This document shows, piece by piece, positions 55,262 through 62,330 of a DNA stretch of 64,000 bases. The notes under the pieces were generated by a model. It had not been told where the DNA came from. It was given only the letters and a program-made list of their open reading frames with translations, and made no database searches. The stretch is taken from contig JAJVHV010000001.1 of the NCBI GenBank assembly GCA_022072445.1, forward strand, positions 62,001 to 126,000, given 5' to 3'. The DNA comes from Phycisphaerae bacterium (lineage in GTDB: Bacteria > Planctomycetota > Phycisphaerae > UBA1845 > Fen-1342). Position numbers and translations under genes: made by a program. Each line of letters starts with the position of its first letter. The stretch's first letter is position 1.

Positions 55262-58200
55262 TCACGCGCCGATCTCGCCCAGATGCTCCCGGATGGCCGC
55301 CAGCTTCGCACAAAGCTCCGCCGCCCGCTGCCGCTCCTTCTCGACCACGGCCGCGGGGGCCTTGTCCACGAACGTCGCATCGGCCAGCTTCGCTTCCACG
55401 CGCTGAATCGCCGCCGAGACTTCGCCCAGGTCCTTCTCGAGCCGGCGGCGCTCGATCTCGGGGTCGGCCAGGCCCGCCAGCGGCACGTACACCTCCATCC
55501 CCGACAGCACCTTGCTCGCCGCCGGCCGCGGTTTGGCCACCTCCGGCCCGATCTCGATCTGCTCGCACGTTCCCAGCCGCCGGATCATCGCGCCGTTCCG
55601 CCGCAGAATTTCCGCCCGCTCCCCCGCGGCGCGGATGGCCGCGTGCGGCAGATTGCGGATCGACGGCTGTTTGTCGGCGGCGCGCATCGTGTTCACCTGC
55701 GTGCGGATGTCGCGCAACGCGCGGATCACCGGCTGAAGCACCTCGCTCACCTCGCGCTCGCACGCCTCGTCGATCAGCTCGGGGCGAACGCGCGGCCAGG
55801 CTGTGACGATCAGCGGCGCATCGGCGCTGCGGTCACCCACGCCAGAGCCGCGCGTGGTGCCAGAGCCGTGACCGTCATTCGCGCCCGAGCCGCGCTCCGG
55901 CCGATCCGAGCCGCGACCGTAAGGGAGCGGGTTCTTAGCTCCGCCCGCACGGCGCTCGATCTCCGCGCGATCGGAACTCAGCCTTTCCGCACTCGGCGCC
56001 TCCGCGCTGCGCACGGAAACCGCTCCCTCACGGTCGCGGCTCTGGCAGCGCTCGATCCATTCGGCATGCCCCGGCACGGCCTCGCCGACCTTTTGCCACA
56101 GCGCCTCAGTAATGAACGGCATGAACGGGTGCATCAGGCACAGCGTGCTGTCGAGAACGTGCAACAGCACGGTTTTCACGTCGTTGGCCTGCGCCGCACC
56201 ATTCCCTTCGTGGCTTCGTGGCTTCGTGGCTTCGTCGCTCCCTCCGTCGCTCCGTCGCTTCGTCGCGCCGTCGTCGCCTTCGCGCCTCCGTGCCTCCGTG
56301 CCTGCGTGCCCCGCAGTTAACCGCACCTTGGCCTCTTCGATGTACCAATCGCAGAAATCGCCCCAGAAGAACGCGTAGATCGCGTCGGCGGCCCGCTGAA
56401 ATTGATATTGATCGAGCGCGTCGGTCACCGAGCGGATGCAGCGCTGCAAGCGCGACAGGATCCAACGGTCGAACAGATCCCTCGGCCCTTTGGTCCCTCG
56501 GCTCCTGGGCCCCTCAACCCCTTGGCCCCTCGGCCCCTCGGCCCCGTCGTCCCTCCGTCGCTCTCCAATCTCCACGTCGCGCACATTCGGCAGCACAAAC
56601 CCCGTCGCCGCCTGCCACAGCTTGTTGCAGAAGTTGCGGCCCAGCTCGAACTTGTCGCTGCCGTTCACCGTGCGGCCGTCGGGCAGCTTCACCGGCTTGA
56701 CCGGCATGCGGATGTCCTGCGTCTCGGTCGCCATCTGCGCCAGCACGAAGCGCAGCGCGTCGGTGCCGTACAGCTCGATCAGGTCGAGCGGGTCGACGCC
56801 GTTGCCCAGGCTCTTGGACATCGTCCGCCCCTGGCCGTCCTGGATAATCGGGTGGATGTAGACGTGGCGGAACGGCCGCTGCCCGGTCAGGTACTTCGAG
56901 CACATCACCATCCGCGCCACCCAGAGCGTGATAATGCCGCGTGCGGTGGTCAACACGTCGGTGGGGAAGAAGTAGTCGAAGTCGGCGGGGGTAGGCCGGA
57001 TTGAACCGGCATCGTCAGCGTCGCCAGAGTCAGCGCCGCTCGGGTTTCTGCCAGAGCCGTTTCTGCCAGAGCCGCGACCGTCAGGGAGCGCGGGAGGCGC
57101 GTTGTCTCCGGCCCGCGCACGTGATGGATCCGAGCCGCGACCGTGAGGGAGCGGGTTCCTAGCGCCACCCGCGCCGCGCTCAATCTCCGCGCGATTCGAA
57201 CTCGGCCTTTCAGCACTCGGCGCCTCCGCGCTGGGCATGGAAACCGCTCCCTCACGGTCGCGGCTCGGATCCGTCGGGTCGCGGCTCGGACTGTGCGGCG
57301 CCTCCGCGCTGGGCCCGGAAACCGCTCCCTCACGGTCGCGGCTCGGATCCGTCGGGTCGCGGCTCAGATCATGCGGCCAGCCAAACGTGCTCAGCGGCCA
57401 GAGCGACGAGCTGAACCACGTGTCGAGCACGTCGGGGTCCTGCACGAAGCCGACGGCTTCGAGACGCCGCGCAAGCGGACTATTCGGAGTGCGAATACAG
57501 ATTAGCGTTTCGACATCGAACACGTCCCCGACGTGCTCGCTAAGTTCCAGCGAAGTTCGGGATGACTCTTGATCGCGACTCACGACGACCTCGGCGCGAT
57601 GGTCGCGCTCCAGTTCGCGGAGCAGCGCCTCGGCTGCTTGCGACTCACTTTCCCAGCCCCCCCATTCGCGACGCCACACCGGGATCCGATGCCCCCACCA
57701 GAGCTGCCGGCTGATGCACCAGTCGCGCTTCTCGCCCAGCCAGTCCAGATACGTCGACGCGTAACGCGCCGGAAAAAACTGCACCTCGCCGCCGCGCACC
57801 GCCTCGATCGCGAGCTGCGCCAGCCCCGGCGCGCCGCGCAGCCCCTCCACCCGTGCCGCGTGCTCCGGCTCCAGATCGCCCGTCTTCACGAACCACTGCT
57901 CGCTGCGGAGCGGCTCGATCGGCGTCTTGCTGCGGTCGGAGTGGCCCACGTCGGTCACGTAGTCTTCGACTTTCTCCAGCAACCCGAGCGCCTCCAAGTC
58001 GGCCACCACCTGCTTGCGCGCGTCCTCCTTCTTCATCCCCGCGTAATCGCGCCCTACTCCCCGTTCCTTGTCTCCTGCGCCGTGCGCCACGCCAGTCGCA
58101 TCCTCGTGCGCCCCGCGCCCCGCGCCCTGCGCCCTGCCGTTCTCGTTGATCTTCCCGTCCGGCGTCAGCAGGTCGATGATGGCAAACTCATCGGCGTGTC

Positions 58201-59161
58201 CCTGATGCCGCTGCCAGCAGGCGTAGTCGTTCGGATCGTGCCCCGGCGTGATCTTCACGCAGCCCGTTCCGAATTCCTTGTTCACCAGCAGCCCGTCGGC
58301 GACGATCGGGATCGGACGGTTCATCAGCGGCAGAATGCAGCGCTTGCCGATCAGGTGCTTGTAGCGCTCATCGTCCGGATGCACCGCCACCGCCGTGTCC
58401 GCCAGCATCGTCTCCGGCCGCGTGGTGGCTACGACGAGGTAGTCAACACCCGCGCGCCCTTCGTCGCTTCGTCGCTCCGTCGCTCCGTCGCTCCGTGGCT
58501 CCGTGGCTCCGTCGCTCTGTTCAATCGGATACCGAATATGCCACAAGTGCCCCTTGACCGTCTCATGCACGATCTCGTCGTCGGCCACCGCCGTCTGCAG
58601 CGCCGCGTCCCAGTTCACCATCCGCAGCCCGCGGTAGATCAGCCCGTCGCGAAACATGCGGAAGAACAGCTCGTACACCGCTCGCGCGCACACCTCGTCC
58701 AGCGTGAAACGCGACCGCTCCCAGTCGCACGAGAAGCCCATCTTGCGGAGCTGCGCGATGATCCGCGCGTTGTACTCCTCCTTCCACTCCCATATCTTCC
58801 GCACCAACCCCTCGCGGCCCAGCTCATGCCGCGTCAGCTTCTGCTCCTGCTTCAGCCGCTTCTCGACCACCGCCTGCGTCGCGATCCCGGCGTGATCGGT
58901 CCCCGGCATCCACTCCGCGTCGTAGCCCTGCATCCGTCGCGCCCGAATCAGAATGTCCTGGCAGGTGTTGTTCAGCGCGTGACCCAGGTGCAGCGCGCCG
59001 GTGACGTTCGGCGGAGGAATGACGATCGTAAACGGCTGGCGGGCCGTATCGGGCTCGGCGTGAAAATAGCCGCCGCGCTCCCACAGCGCGTAGATGCCCG
59101 GCTCGATTGCTCGGGGGTCATACGTGCCGCCGCCGGCGGGCGGCGCGGCGTTGCTGCTCAT
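55262..59161 (-). CDS. valS: Valyl-tRNA synthetase with six in-frame repeat-derived insertions
   Basis: A class I synthetase charging tRNA-Val. The HIGH motif appears as ALHLGHALNNT (about residue 55), the KMSKS motif as RTMSKSLGNG (about 778), and the C-terminal tRNA-binding coiled coil as RRRLEKDLGEVSAAIQRVEA. At 1299 residues it exceeds the usual 880-950. The excess lies in six blocks that split conserved sequence: about residues 215-236, 341-370, 596-722, 865-895, 947-989 and 1038-1111. All are rich in Arg, Gly, Ser, Asp and Glu and derive from octamer or heptamer arrays and palindromic elements. The frame is open throughout. GGAG lies eight bases before the ATG at 59161. It is the only valS in view. 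Confidence 0.95.
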   Translation of the reverse strand: MSSNAAPPAGGGTYDPRAIEPGIYALWERGGYFHAEPDTARQPFTIVIPPPNVTGALHLGHALNNTCQDILIRARRMQGYDAEWMPGTDHAGIATQAVVEKRLKQEQKLTRHELGREGLVRKIWEWKEEYNARIIAQLRKMGFSCDWERSRFTLDEVCARAVYELFFRMFRDGLIYRGLRMVNWDAALQTAVADDEIVHETVKGHLWHIRYPIEQSDGATEPRSDGATERRSDEGRAGVDYLVVATTRPETMLADTAVAVHPDDERYKHLIGKRCILPLMNRPIPIVADGLLVNKEFGTGCVKITPGHDPNDYACWQRHQGHADEFAIIDLLTPDGKINENGRAQGAGRGAHEDATGVAHGAGDKERGVGRDYAGMKKEDARKQVVADLEALGLLEKVEDYVTDVGHSDRSKTPIEPLRSEQWFVKTGDLEPEHAARVEGLRGAPGLAQLAIEAVRGGEVQFFPARYASTYLDWLGEKRDWCISRQLWWGHRIPVWRREWGGWESESQAAEALLRELERDHRAEVVVSRDQESSRTSLELSEHVGDVFDVETLICIRTPNSPLARRLEAVGFVQDPDVLDTWFSSSLWPLSTFGWPHDLSRDPTDPSRDREGAVSGPSAEAPHSPSRDPTDPSRDREGAVSMPSAEAPSAERPSSNRAEIERGAGGARNPLPHGRGSDPSRARAGDNAPPALPDGRGSGRNGSGRNPSGADSGDADDAGSIRPTPADFDYFFPTDVLTTARGIITLWVARMVMCSKYLTGQRPFRHVYIHPIIQDGQGRTMSKSLGNGVDPLDLIELYGTDALRFVLAQMATETQDIRMPVKPVKLPDGRTVNGSDKFELGRNFCNKLWQAATGFVLPNVRDVEIGERRRDDGAEGPRGQGVEGPRSRGTKGPRDLFDRWILSRLQRCIRSVTDALDQYQFQRAADAIYAFFWGDFCDWYIEEAKVRLTAGHAGTEARRREGDDGATKRRSDGGSDEATKPRSHEGNGAAQANDVKTVLLHVLDSTLCLMHPFMPFITEALWQKVGEAVPGHAEWIERCQSRDREGAVSVRSAEAPSAERLSSDRAEIERRAGGAKNPLPYGRGSDRPERGSGANDGHGSGTTRGSGVGDRSADAPLIVTAWPRVRPELIDEACEREVSEVLQPVIRALRDIRTQVNTMRAADKQPSIRNLPHAAIRAAGERAEILRRNGAMIRRLGTCEQIEIGPEVAKPRPAASKVLSGMEVYVPLAGLADPEIERRRLEKDLGEVSAAIQRVEAKLADATFVDKAPAAVVEKERQRAAELCAKLAAIREHLGEIGA
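55829..56048. repeat. valS insertion with 135-bp palindromic element, copy 2
   Basis: The 135-bp element spans 55908-56042: a 28-base arm (55908-55935), 79 bases of centre, and the inverted arm (56015-56042), three mismatches between arms. The insertion is extended at 55829-55907 by degenerate CAGAGCCG-type repeats. In the coding frame the arms read SRDREGAVS and NPLPYGRGSD. Confidence 0.85.
56195..56325. repeat. Period-8 array in valS
   Basis: CTTCGTGG is repeated three times and then drifts (CTTCGTCG, CTCCCTCC, GTCGCTCC, GTCGCTTC, GTCGCGCC, TCCGTGCC) while keeping its eight-base step. It encodes GTEARRREG ... DEATKPRSHEG. The same octamer is found in the kinase gene. Confidence 0.8.
56470..56570. 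repeat. Second period-8 array in valS
   Basis: About ten octamers built on CCCCTCGG (for example CCCTTTGG, TCCCTCGG, CCCCTTGG, CCCCTCGG twice, CCCCGTCG, TCCCTCCG). The encoded stretch DDGAEGPRGQGVEGPRSRG separates VRDVEIGER from DLFDRWILSRL, a core boundary of the synthetase. Confidence 0.8.
57000..57378. repeat. valS insertion with 135-bp palindromic element, copy 1, and 78-bp tandem duplication
   Basis: The complete element spans 57132-57266 (arms 57132-57159 and 57239-57266, 27 of 28 bases paired; 79-base centre). The right-arm segment is then duplicated at 57317-57344 as part of a 78-base (26-codon) tandem unit beginning at 57239 and 57317. A degenerate third arm lies at 57070-57091. The whole block encodes about 125 extra residues between the segments STFGWPHDL and DYFFPTDVLTT. 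Confidence 0.88.
58055..58142. repeat. Period-7 array in valS
   Basis: Read on the minus strand, the segment runs in seven-base steps: GGCAGGG, CGCAGGG, CGCGGGG, CGCGGGG, then degenerating through GGAGACA and AGGAACG. It encodes about 30 residues with GAGRGAHEDATGVAHGAG inside the editing region. Confidence 0.7.
58456..58520. repeat. Third period-8 array in valS
   Basis: Octamers TCGTCGCT (twice), CCGTCGCT (twice), CCGTGGCT (twice), CCGTCGCT. The encoded SDGATEPRSDGATERRSDEG interrupts the synthetase between RYPIEQ and VDYLVVATTRPET. Confidence 0.8.
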
Positions 59162-59281
59162 GCGATCCACTCCCGCTGCTGGACTGCGACTGCCTGGGCG
59201 ATCCAAAGCGGATGAGTGTATCCGATCGGGCCGGCACCCGCGAACCGCAGGTGTCCCCCTGACCGCCCGTGCGGCAGGTCA

Positions 59282-59360
59282 GGTAGTCAGGTAGGGCAGG
59301 TCGCTGTTGGGCGACCCGCCGTCCACTCGCGTAGCCGGGGCTTCAGCCCTGGAACGCGGG
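59282..59360. repeat. Intergenic palindromes upstream of valS
   Basis: Between valS and the dehydrogenase gene lie an imperfect stem near 59294-59320 (GGCAGGTCGC paired with GCGACCCGCC) and a second palindrome at 59331-59352 (GTAGCCGGGGCTTCAGCCCT). They may also end the dehydrogenase transcript, whose stop is at 59395. Confidence 0.5.
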
Positions 59361-59394
59361 CTCGGCCCACACTCTGCCCGGAGGCCGGTACTCG

Positions 59395-60720
59395 TCAGGC
59401 CATCACGACGCGCCCGTTGCGGGCCTTCACGTCGCGGGTCGCGTTGCGCGAATCGACCACCAGCGCCGCGTGCTTGACGACCTGGTCGTAATCGATCGTC
59501 GAGTGATCCGTCGCAATCAGCACGCAGTCGAACTTGCGGATGTTGGCGACCGTCAGCGGCGTGCTGCGCATGTGCGTGATGTTGTGTTCGCGCATGGGCT
59601 TGGCAACCGGGATGAACGGGTCGTGGTAACTCACCTTGACGCCGCGCGACTGGAGCAGCTCGATCAGCGTCACTGACGGGCTCTCGCGCACGTCGTCCAC
59701 GTCCTTCTTGTAAGCCAGCCCCAGCACCAGCACGCGCGAGCCGCGCAGCGGCTTGCCGTGCGCGTTGAGCGCGTCGGCCACGCGGTCGACGACGTGCTGC
59801 GGCATGCGCGTGTTGATCTCGCCGGCCAGCTCGATGAAGCGCGTCGGCATGCCGAATTCACGGGCCTTCCAGGACAGGTAGAACGGGTCGATCGGGATGC
59901 AGTGCCCGCCCAGACCCGGACCGGGATAAAACGCCTGGAAGCCGAACGGCTTGGTCTTCGCCGCGTCGATCACCTCCCAGACGTCGATGTCCATCTTCTC
60001 GAACAGCACCTTCAGCTCGTTCACCAGCGCGATGTTCACGCAGCGATACACGTTTTCGACGATCTTGCAGGCCTCGGCGATCTCGCAATTCGACACGGGC
60101 ACCACCTGCCGCACGACGCTGCCGTACAGCGCCAACGCCAGCTTGCCGCTCGCCGCCGTCAGCCCCCCCACCACCTTCGGGATGCTCCGCGTGTTGTGAT
60201 CGGTCCGGCCCGGATCCTCGCGCTCCGGCGAGTACGCCAGGAAATAATCCTCGTCCAGCTTCAGACCCGCCGCCTCCAGAATCGGCTGAACCACTTCGCG
60301 CGTCGTGCCCGGATAAGTCGTCGACTCCAGGATGACGAGCTGACCCTTGCGCAAGTGACCCGCGATCGCCCGGGCCGTGCCCTCGACATACGACATGTCC
60401 GGGTCGCGCATCTTGGTCAGCGGTGTCGGCACGCAGATGATCACGCAGTCGGGCTTTTTCAGCTCCTTCATGTCCGACGTGGGGCGGAAACGACCCTGTT
60501 CGTAAAGCCGTTTGAAGTGACTGGCGGGAAGATGCCGGATATACGTCTTGCCGGCCTTCAGCATCGACACCTTGCGGTCGTCGACGTCGAACCCGATGAC
60601 GTGGAACCCCGCTCCGGTGAATTCCCGCGCCAGCGGCAGCCCCACGTACCCCAGCCCCATGATGCCCACCACGGCGCTACGGTCCTGAATCTTCCGCATC
60701 AGCGCTTCAGCCGTCTTCAT
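59395..60720 (-). CDS. Nucleotide sugar dehydrogenase (UDP-N-acetylglucosamine/mannosamine dehydrogenase type)
   Basis: A 441-residue NAD-dependent enzyme of the UDP-glucose/GDP-mannose dehydrogenase family, which oxidises C6 of a UDP-sugar in two steps for surface polysaccharides. The NAD motif is GIMGLGYVGLPLA (about residues 19-31); the catalytic cysteine lies in PGLGGHCIPIDPFYL; other marks are PTPLTKMRDPDMSYV, LESTTYPGTT and AYSPEREDPGR. These fit WbpA/WecC-type enzymes better than UDP-glucose dehydrogenases. ATG at 60720 has GGGAG nine bases upstream; an in-frame ATG at 60744 overlaps weaker context. No glycosyltransferase genes are adjacent. Confidence 0.88.
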   Translation of the reverse strand: MKTAEALMRKIQDRSAVVGIMGLGYVGLPLAREFTGAGFHVIGFDVDDRKVSMLKAGKTYIRHLPASHFKRLYEQGRFRPTSDMKELKKPDCVIICVPTPLTKMRDPDMSYVEGTARAIAGHLRKGQLVILESTTYPGTTREVVQPILEAAGLKLDEDYFLAYSPEREDPGRTDHNTRSIPKVVGGLTAASGKLALALYGSVVRQVVPVSNCEIAEACKIVENVYRCVNIALVNELKVLFEKMDIDVWEVIDAAKTKPFGFQAFYPGPGLGGHCIPIDPFYLSWKAREFGMPTRFIELAGEINTRMPQHVVDRVADALNAHGKPLRGSRVLVLGLAYKKDVDDVRESPSVTLIELLQSRGVKVSYHDPFIPVAKPMREHNITHMRSTPLTVANIRKFDCVLIATDHSTIDYDQVVKHAALVVDSRNATRDVKARNGRVVMA

Positions 60721-60925
60721 CGACTTTCGCTCCCGACGTTTCATGACGTTGCTTGTAGTCCACCGCGTGCAGCGCGACAAGCCGCCACGCGCAATTCCCG
60801 GACGTTCCAGCGCGGATTTCCGCGCGGTCGCCAACCGCTGTCCTAATCGTCGGACCACGCCCGCGCCGCGGTCAATAAGGTCTACGGCAATCGCCCCACC
60901 GGCGTTCAGCCGCTGATTTTGGGTA

Positions 60926-60954
60926 TTGAATCAGGGTGCGATAATCGATAGAAT
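60926..60954 (+). promoter_or_regulatory. Promoter of the 61005 gene
   Basis: TTGAAT (60926-60931), a 17-base spacer and TAGAAT (60949-60954), five of six consensus bases in each. The transcript would start near 60962, giving a leader of about 43 bases. Confidence 0.7.
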
Positions 60955-61004
60955 GGCCGCATTCCGTTGGCCCCATAACGAATGGCCGGGAGAGGAGCAG
61001 TGCC

Positions 61005-62237
61005 GTGTCACCACGCATCGTCCGCGCGCTGGCACTCGCTTGCCTTGCGCTGTCCGCGCTGGCGGGCGATCCGCAGCCGGCCACCGACGCAGCCGACTTT
61101 TCACCCTATGTCTGGGTCGAGCAGGTCAAAGGCCGCTCGCTCGTGTTGCCAAGGGGCGACTTCCTGGACGACGACACCGGCTTCGACCGTGAGGTGTACA
61201 GCTCCGAGCTCTTCCCCTACTACGGCTACCCAATCACGCCGACGGAGGTGGAATACGCCACCTCGCTCAACGAGCACGTCGTGTTGCGGCCGTTCGTGGC
61301 CAACTGCTGGGTCTTCTGGCCCCAGCAGATTGCCGAGTTCCTGCCCTGGTATCGCAAGCGGGTCGAAGGCGCCCACCTCGGACGATACTTCGCCAGCATC
61401 ATCGCCACGCCGGCCGATTCGCCCACCAGCATCGGCTCCAAGCTGCCCAACGTGCCCGACGCCTGGCTCCTCCGCCGCGCCGACGGCGGCTACTTCACGA
61501 TCGACTTCGGCCTCGGCGAGCCGAGCAAGATCATCGACCTGACGATTCCGGCGGCGCGGACCGCGCTGATTGACTTCTGGATCGAGCGCAGCCGGTCGTG
61601 GGACTTCGTTTTCATCGACAGCGTCATCTACAACTACACCGATCTGTTCAAGTCGTGCAGTCATGGCGAAGTGGTCTGGTTCGCCGCGGTGCGGCGCCTG
61701 CTCGAGGACGCCAACGCCCGCATGACGCTGCCGATCATCGCCAACGTCGCCTGCCGGCCCGAAGAAGCCTGGCCGGACCTGTACGACGGCGTCGACGGAT
61801 TCCACTTCGAATTCGCGCTCTCGGGGATTTACTACGATTCGACCGCCAAGCGCGTCGCGAACATTCGCGACGAGCTGGCCGCCTTCCGCGACGCGCTCGA
61901 CCGCGGCAAGACCGTGCTGCTGTCCAACAACAACGAGTGGGCCGCCGTCGGCGATGATTATCAGCGCTCGCTTCCGCCGACGCTCGGGCCGCTGCTCTCG
62001 GCGGCCGTCTGCTTGCTGAAGAACCCCGGCGACCCGATCCTGTACAACTGCAACACGAATCTCAACCGCGATTACAGCCCCTATCCATTCCACGACTGGT
62101 GGCGCGATCTCGGCCGGCCGCTGGCGCCCTGCTACTGGGACGGCTTCGCCGTGCGGCGCGATTTCGAAAACGGCTCGATCGAGCTCGACATCCACACGCC
62201 TCAACCCATCGTGCGGCTCTACTGGTCGGCAAGCTGA
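61005..62237 (+). CDS. Secreted protein, possibly glycoside hydrolase-like
   Basis: A 410-residue exported protein with a signal peptide (residues 1-21, ending SALAG). The body contains AARTALIDFWIERSRSWDFVFIDSVIYNYTD, DGVDGFHFEFALSG and KTVLLSNNNEWA, spaced like the strands of a (beta/alpha)8 barrel with acidic residues at strand ends (FIDS, FEFA). This resembles putative glycosidases of the GHL/GH114-like type, but no catalytic pair is certain. GTG at 61005 is preceded by GAGGAG seven bases upstream. It converges with the sugar ABC ATPase gene. Confidence 0.55.
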   Translation: MSPRIVRALALACLALSALAGDPQPATDAADFSPYVWVEQVKGRSLVLPRGDFLDDDTGFDREVYSSELFPYYGYPITPTEVEYATSLNEHVVLRPFVANCWVFWPQQIAEFLPWYRKRVEGAHLGRYFASIIATPADSPTSIGSKLPNVPDAWLLRRADGGYFTIDFGLGEPSKIIDLTIPAARTALIDFWIERSRSWDFVFIDSVIYNYTDLFKSCSHGEVVWFAAVRRLLEDANARMTLPIIANVACRPEEAWPDLYDGVDGFHFEFALSGIYYDSTAKRVANIRDELAAFRDALDRGKTVLLSNNNEWAAVGDDYQRSLPPTLGPLLSAAVCLLKNPGDPILYNCNTNLNRDYSPYPFHDWWRDLGRPLAPCYWDGFAVRRDFENGSIELDIHTPQPIVRLYWSAS

Positions 62238-62255
62238 ATGCAGCGATGCAGCGCG

Positions 62256-62285
62256 GCATGCGCTCGCCTCCAGGCGTGAGCGTGC
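62256..62285. terminator. Imperfect hairpin between convergent genes
   Basis: Thirteen-base arms (62256-62268/62273-62285) pair at ten positions around a 4-base loop, between the stop codons at 62237 and 62331. It may terminate both transcripts. Confidence 0.45.
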
Positions 62286-62330
62286 TGCGCGCCGGCAACC
62301 CAATCGTGCGCGCGGGACGCACTCGCCGCG

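Noticed and set aside
55262-59161. Idea that valS is split by introns or inteins
   Set aside because: No intein splicing motifs (N-terminal Cys/Ser block, C-terminal HN) and the inserts are low-complexity; there are six short blocks rather than one catalytic insert.
55262-59161. Idea that the valS inserts are sequencing or assembly errors
   Set aside because: Six separate blocks keep one open frame of 1299 codons, and unrelated sequences recur with independent mismatches, which random error would not produce. Copy number in the 78-bp tandem could still be affected.
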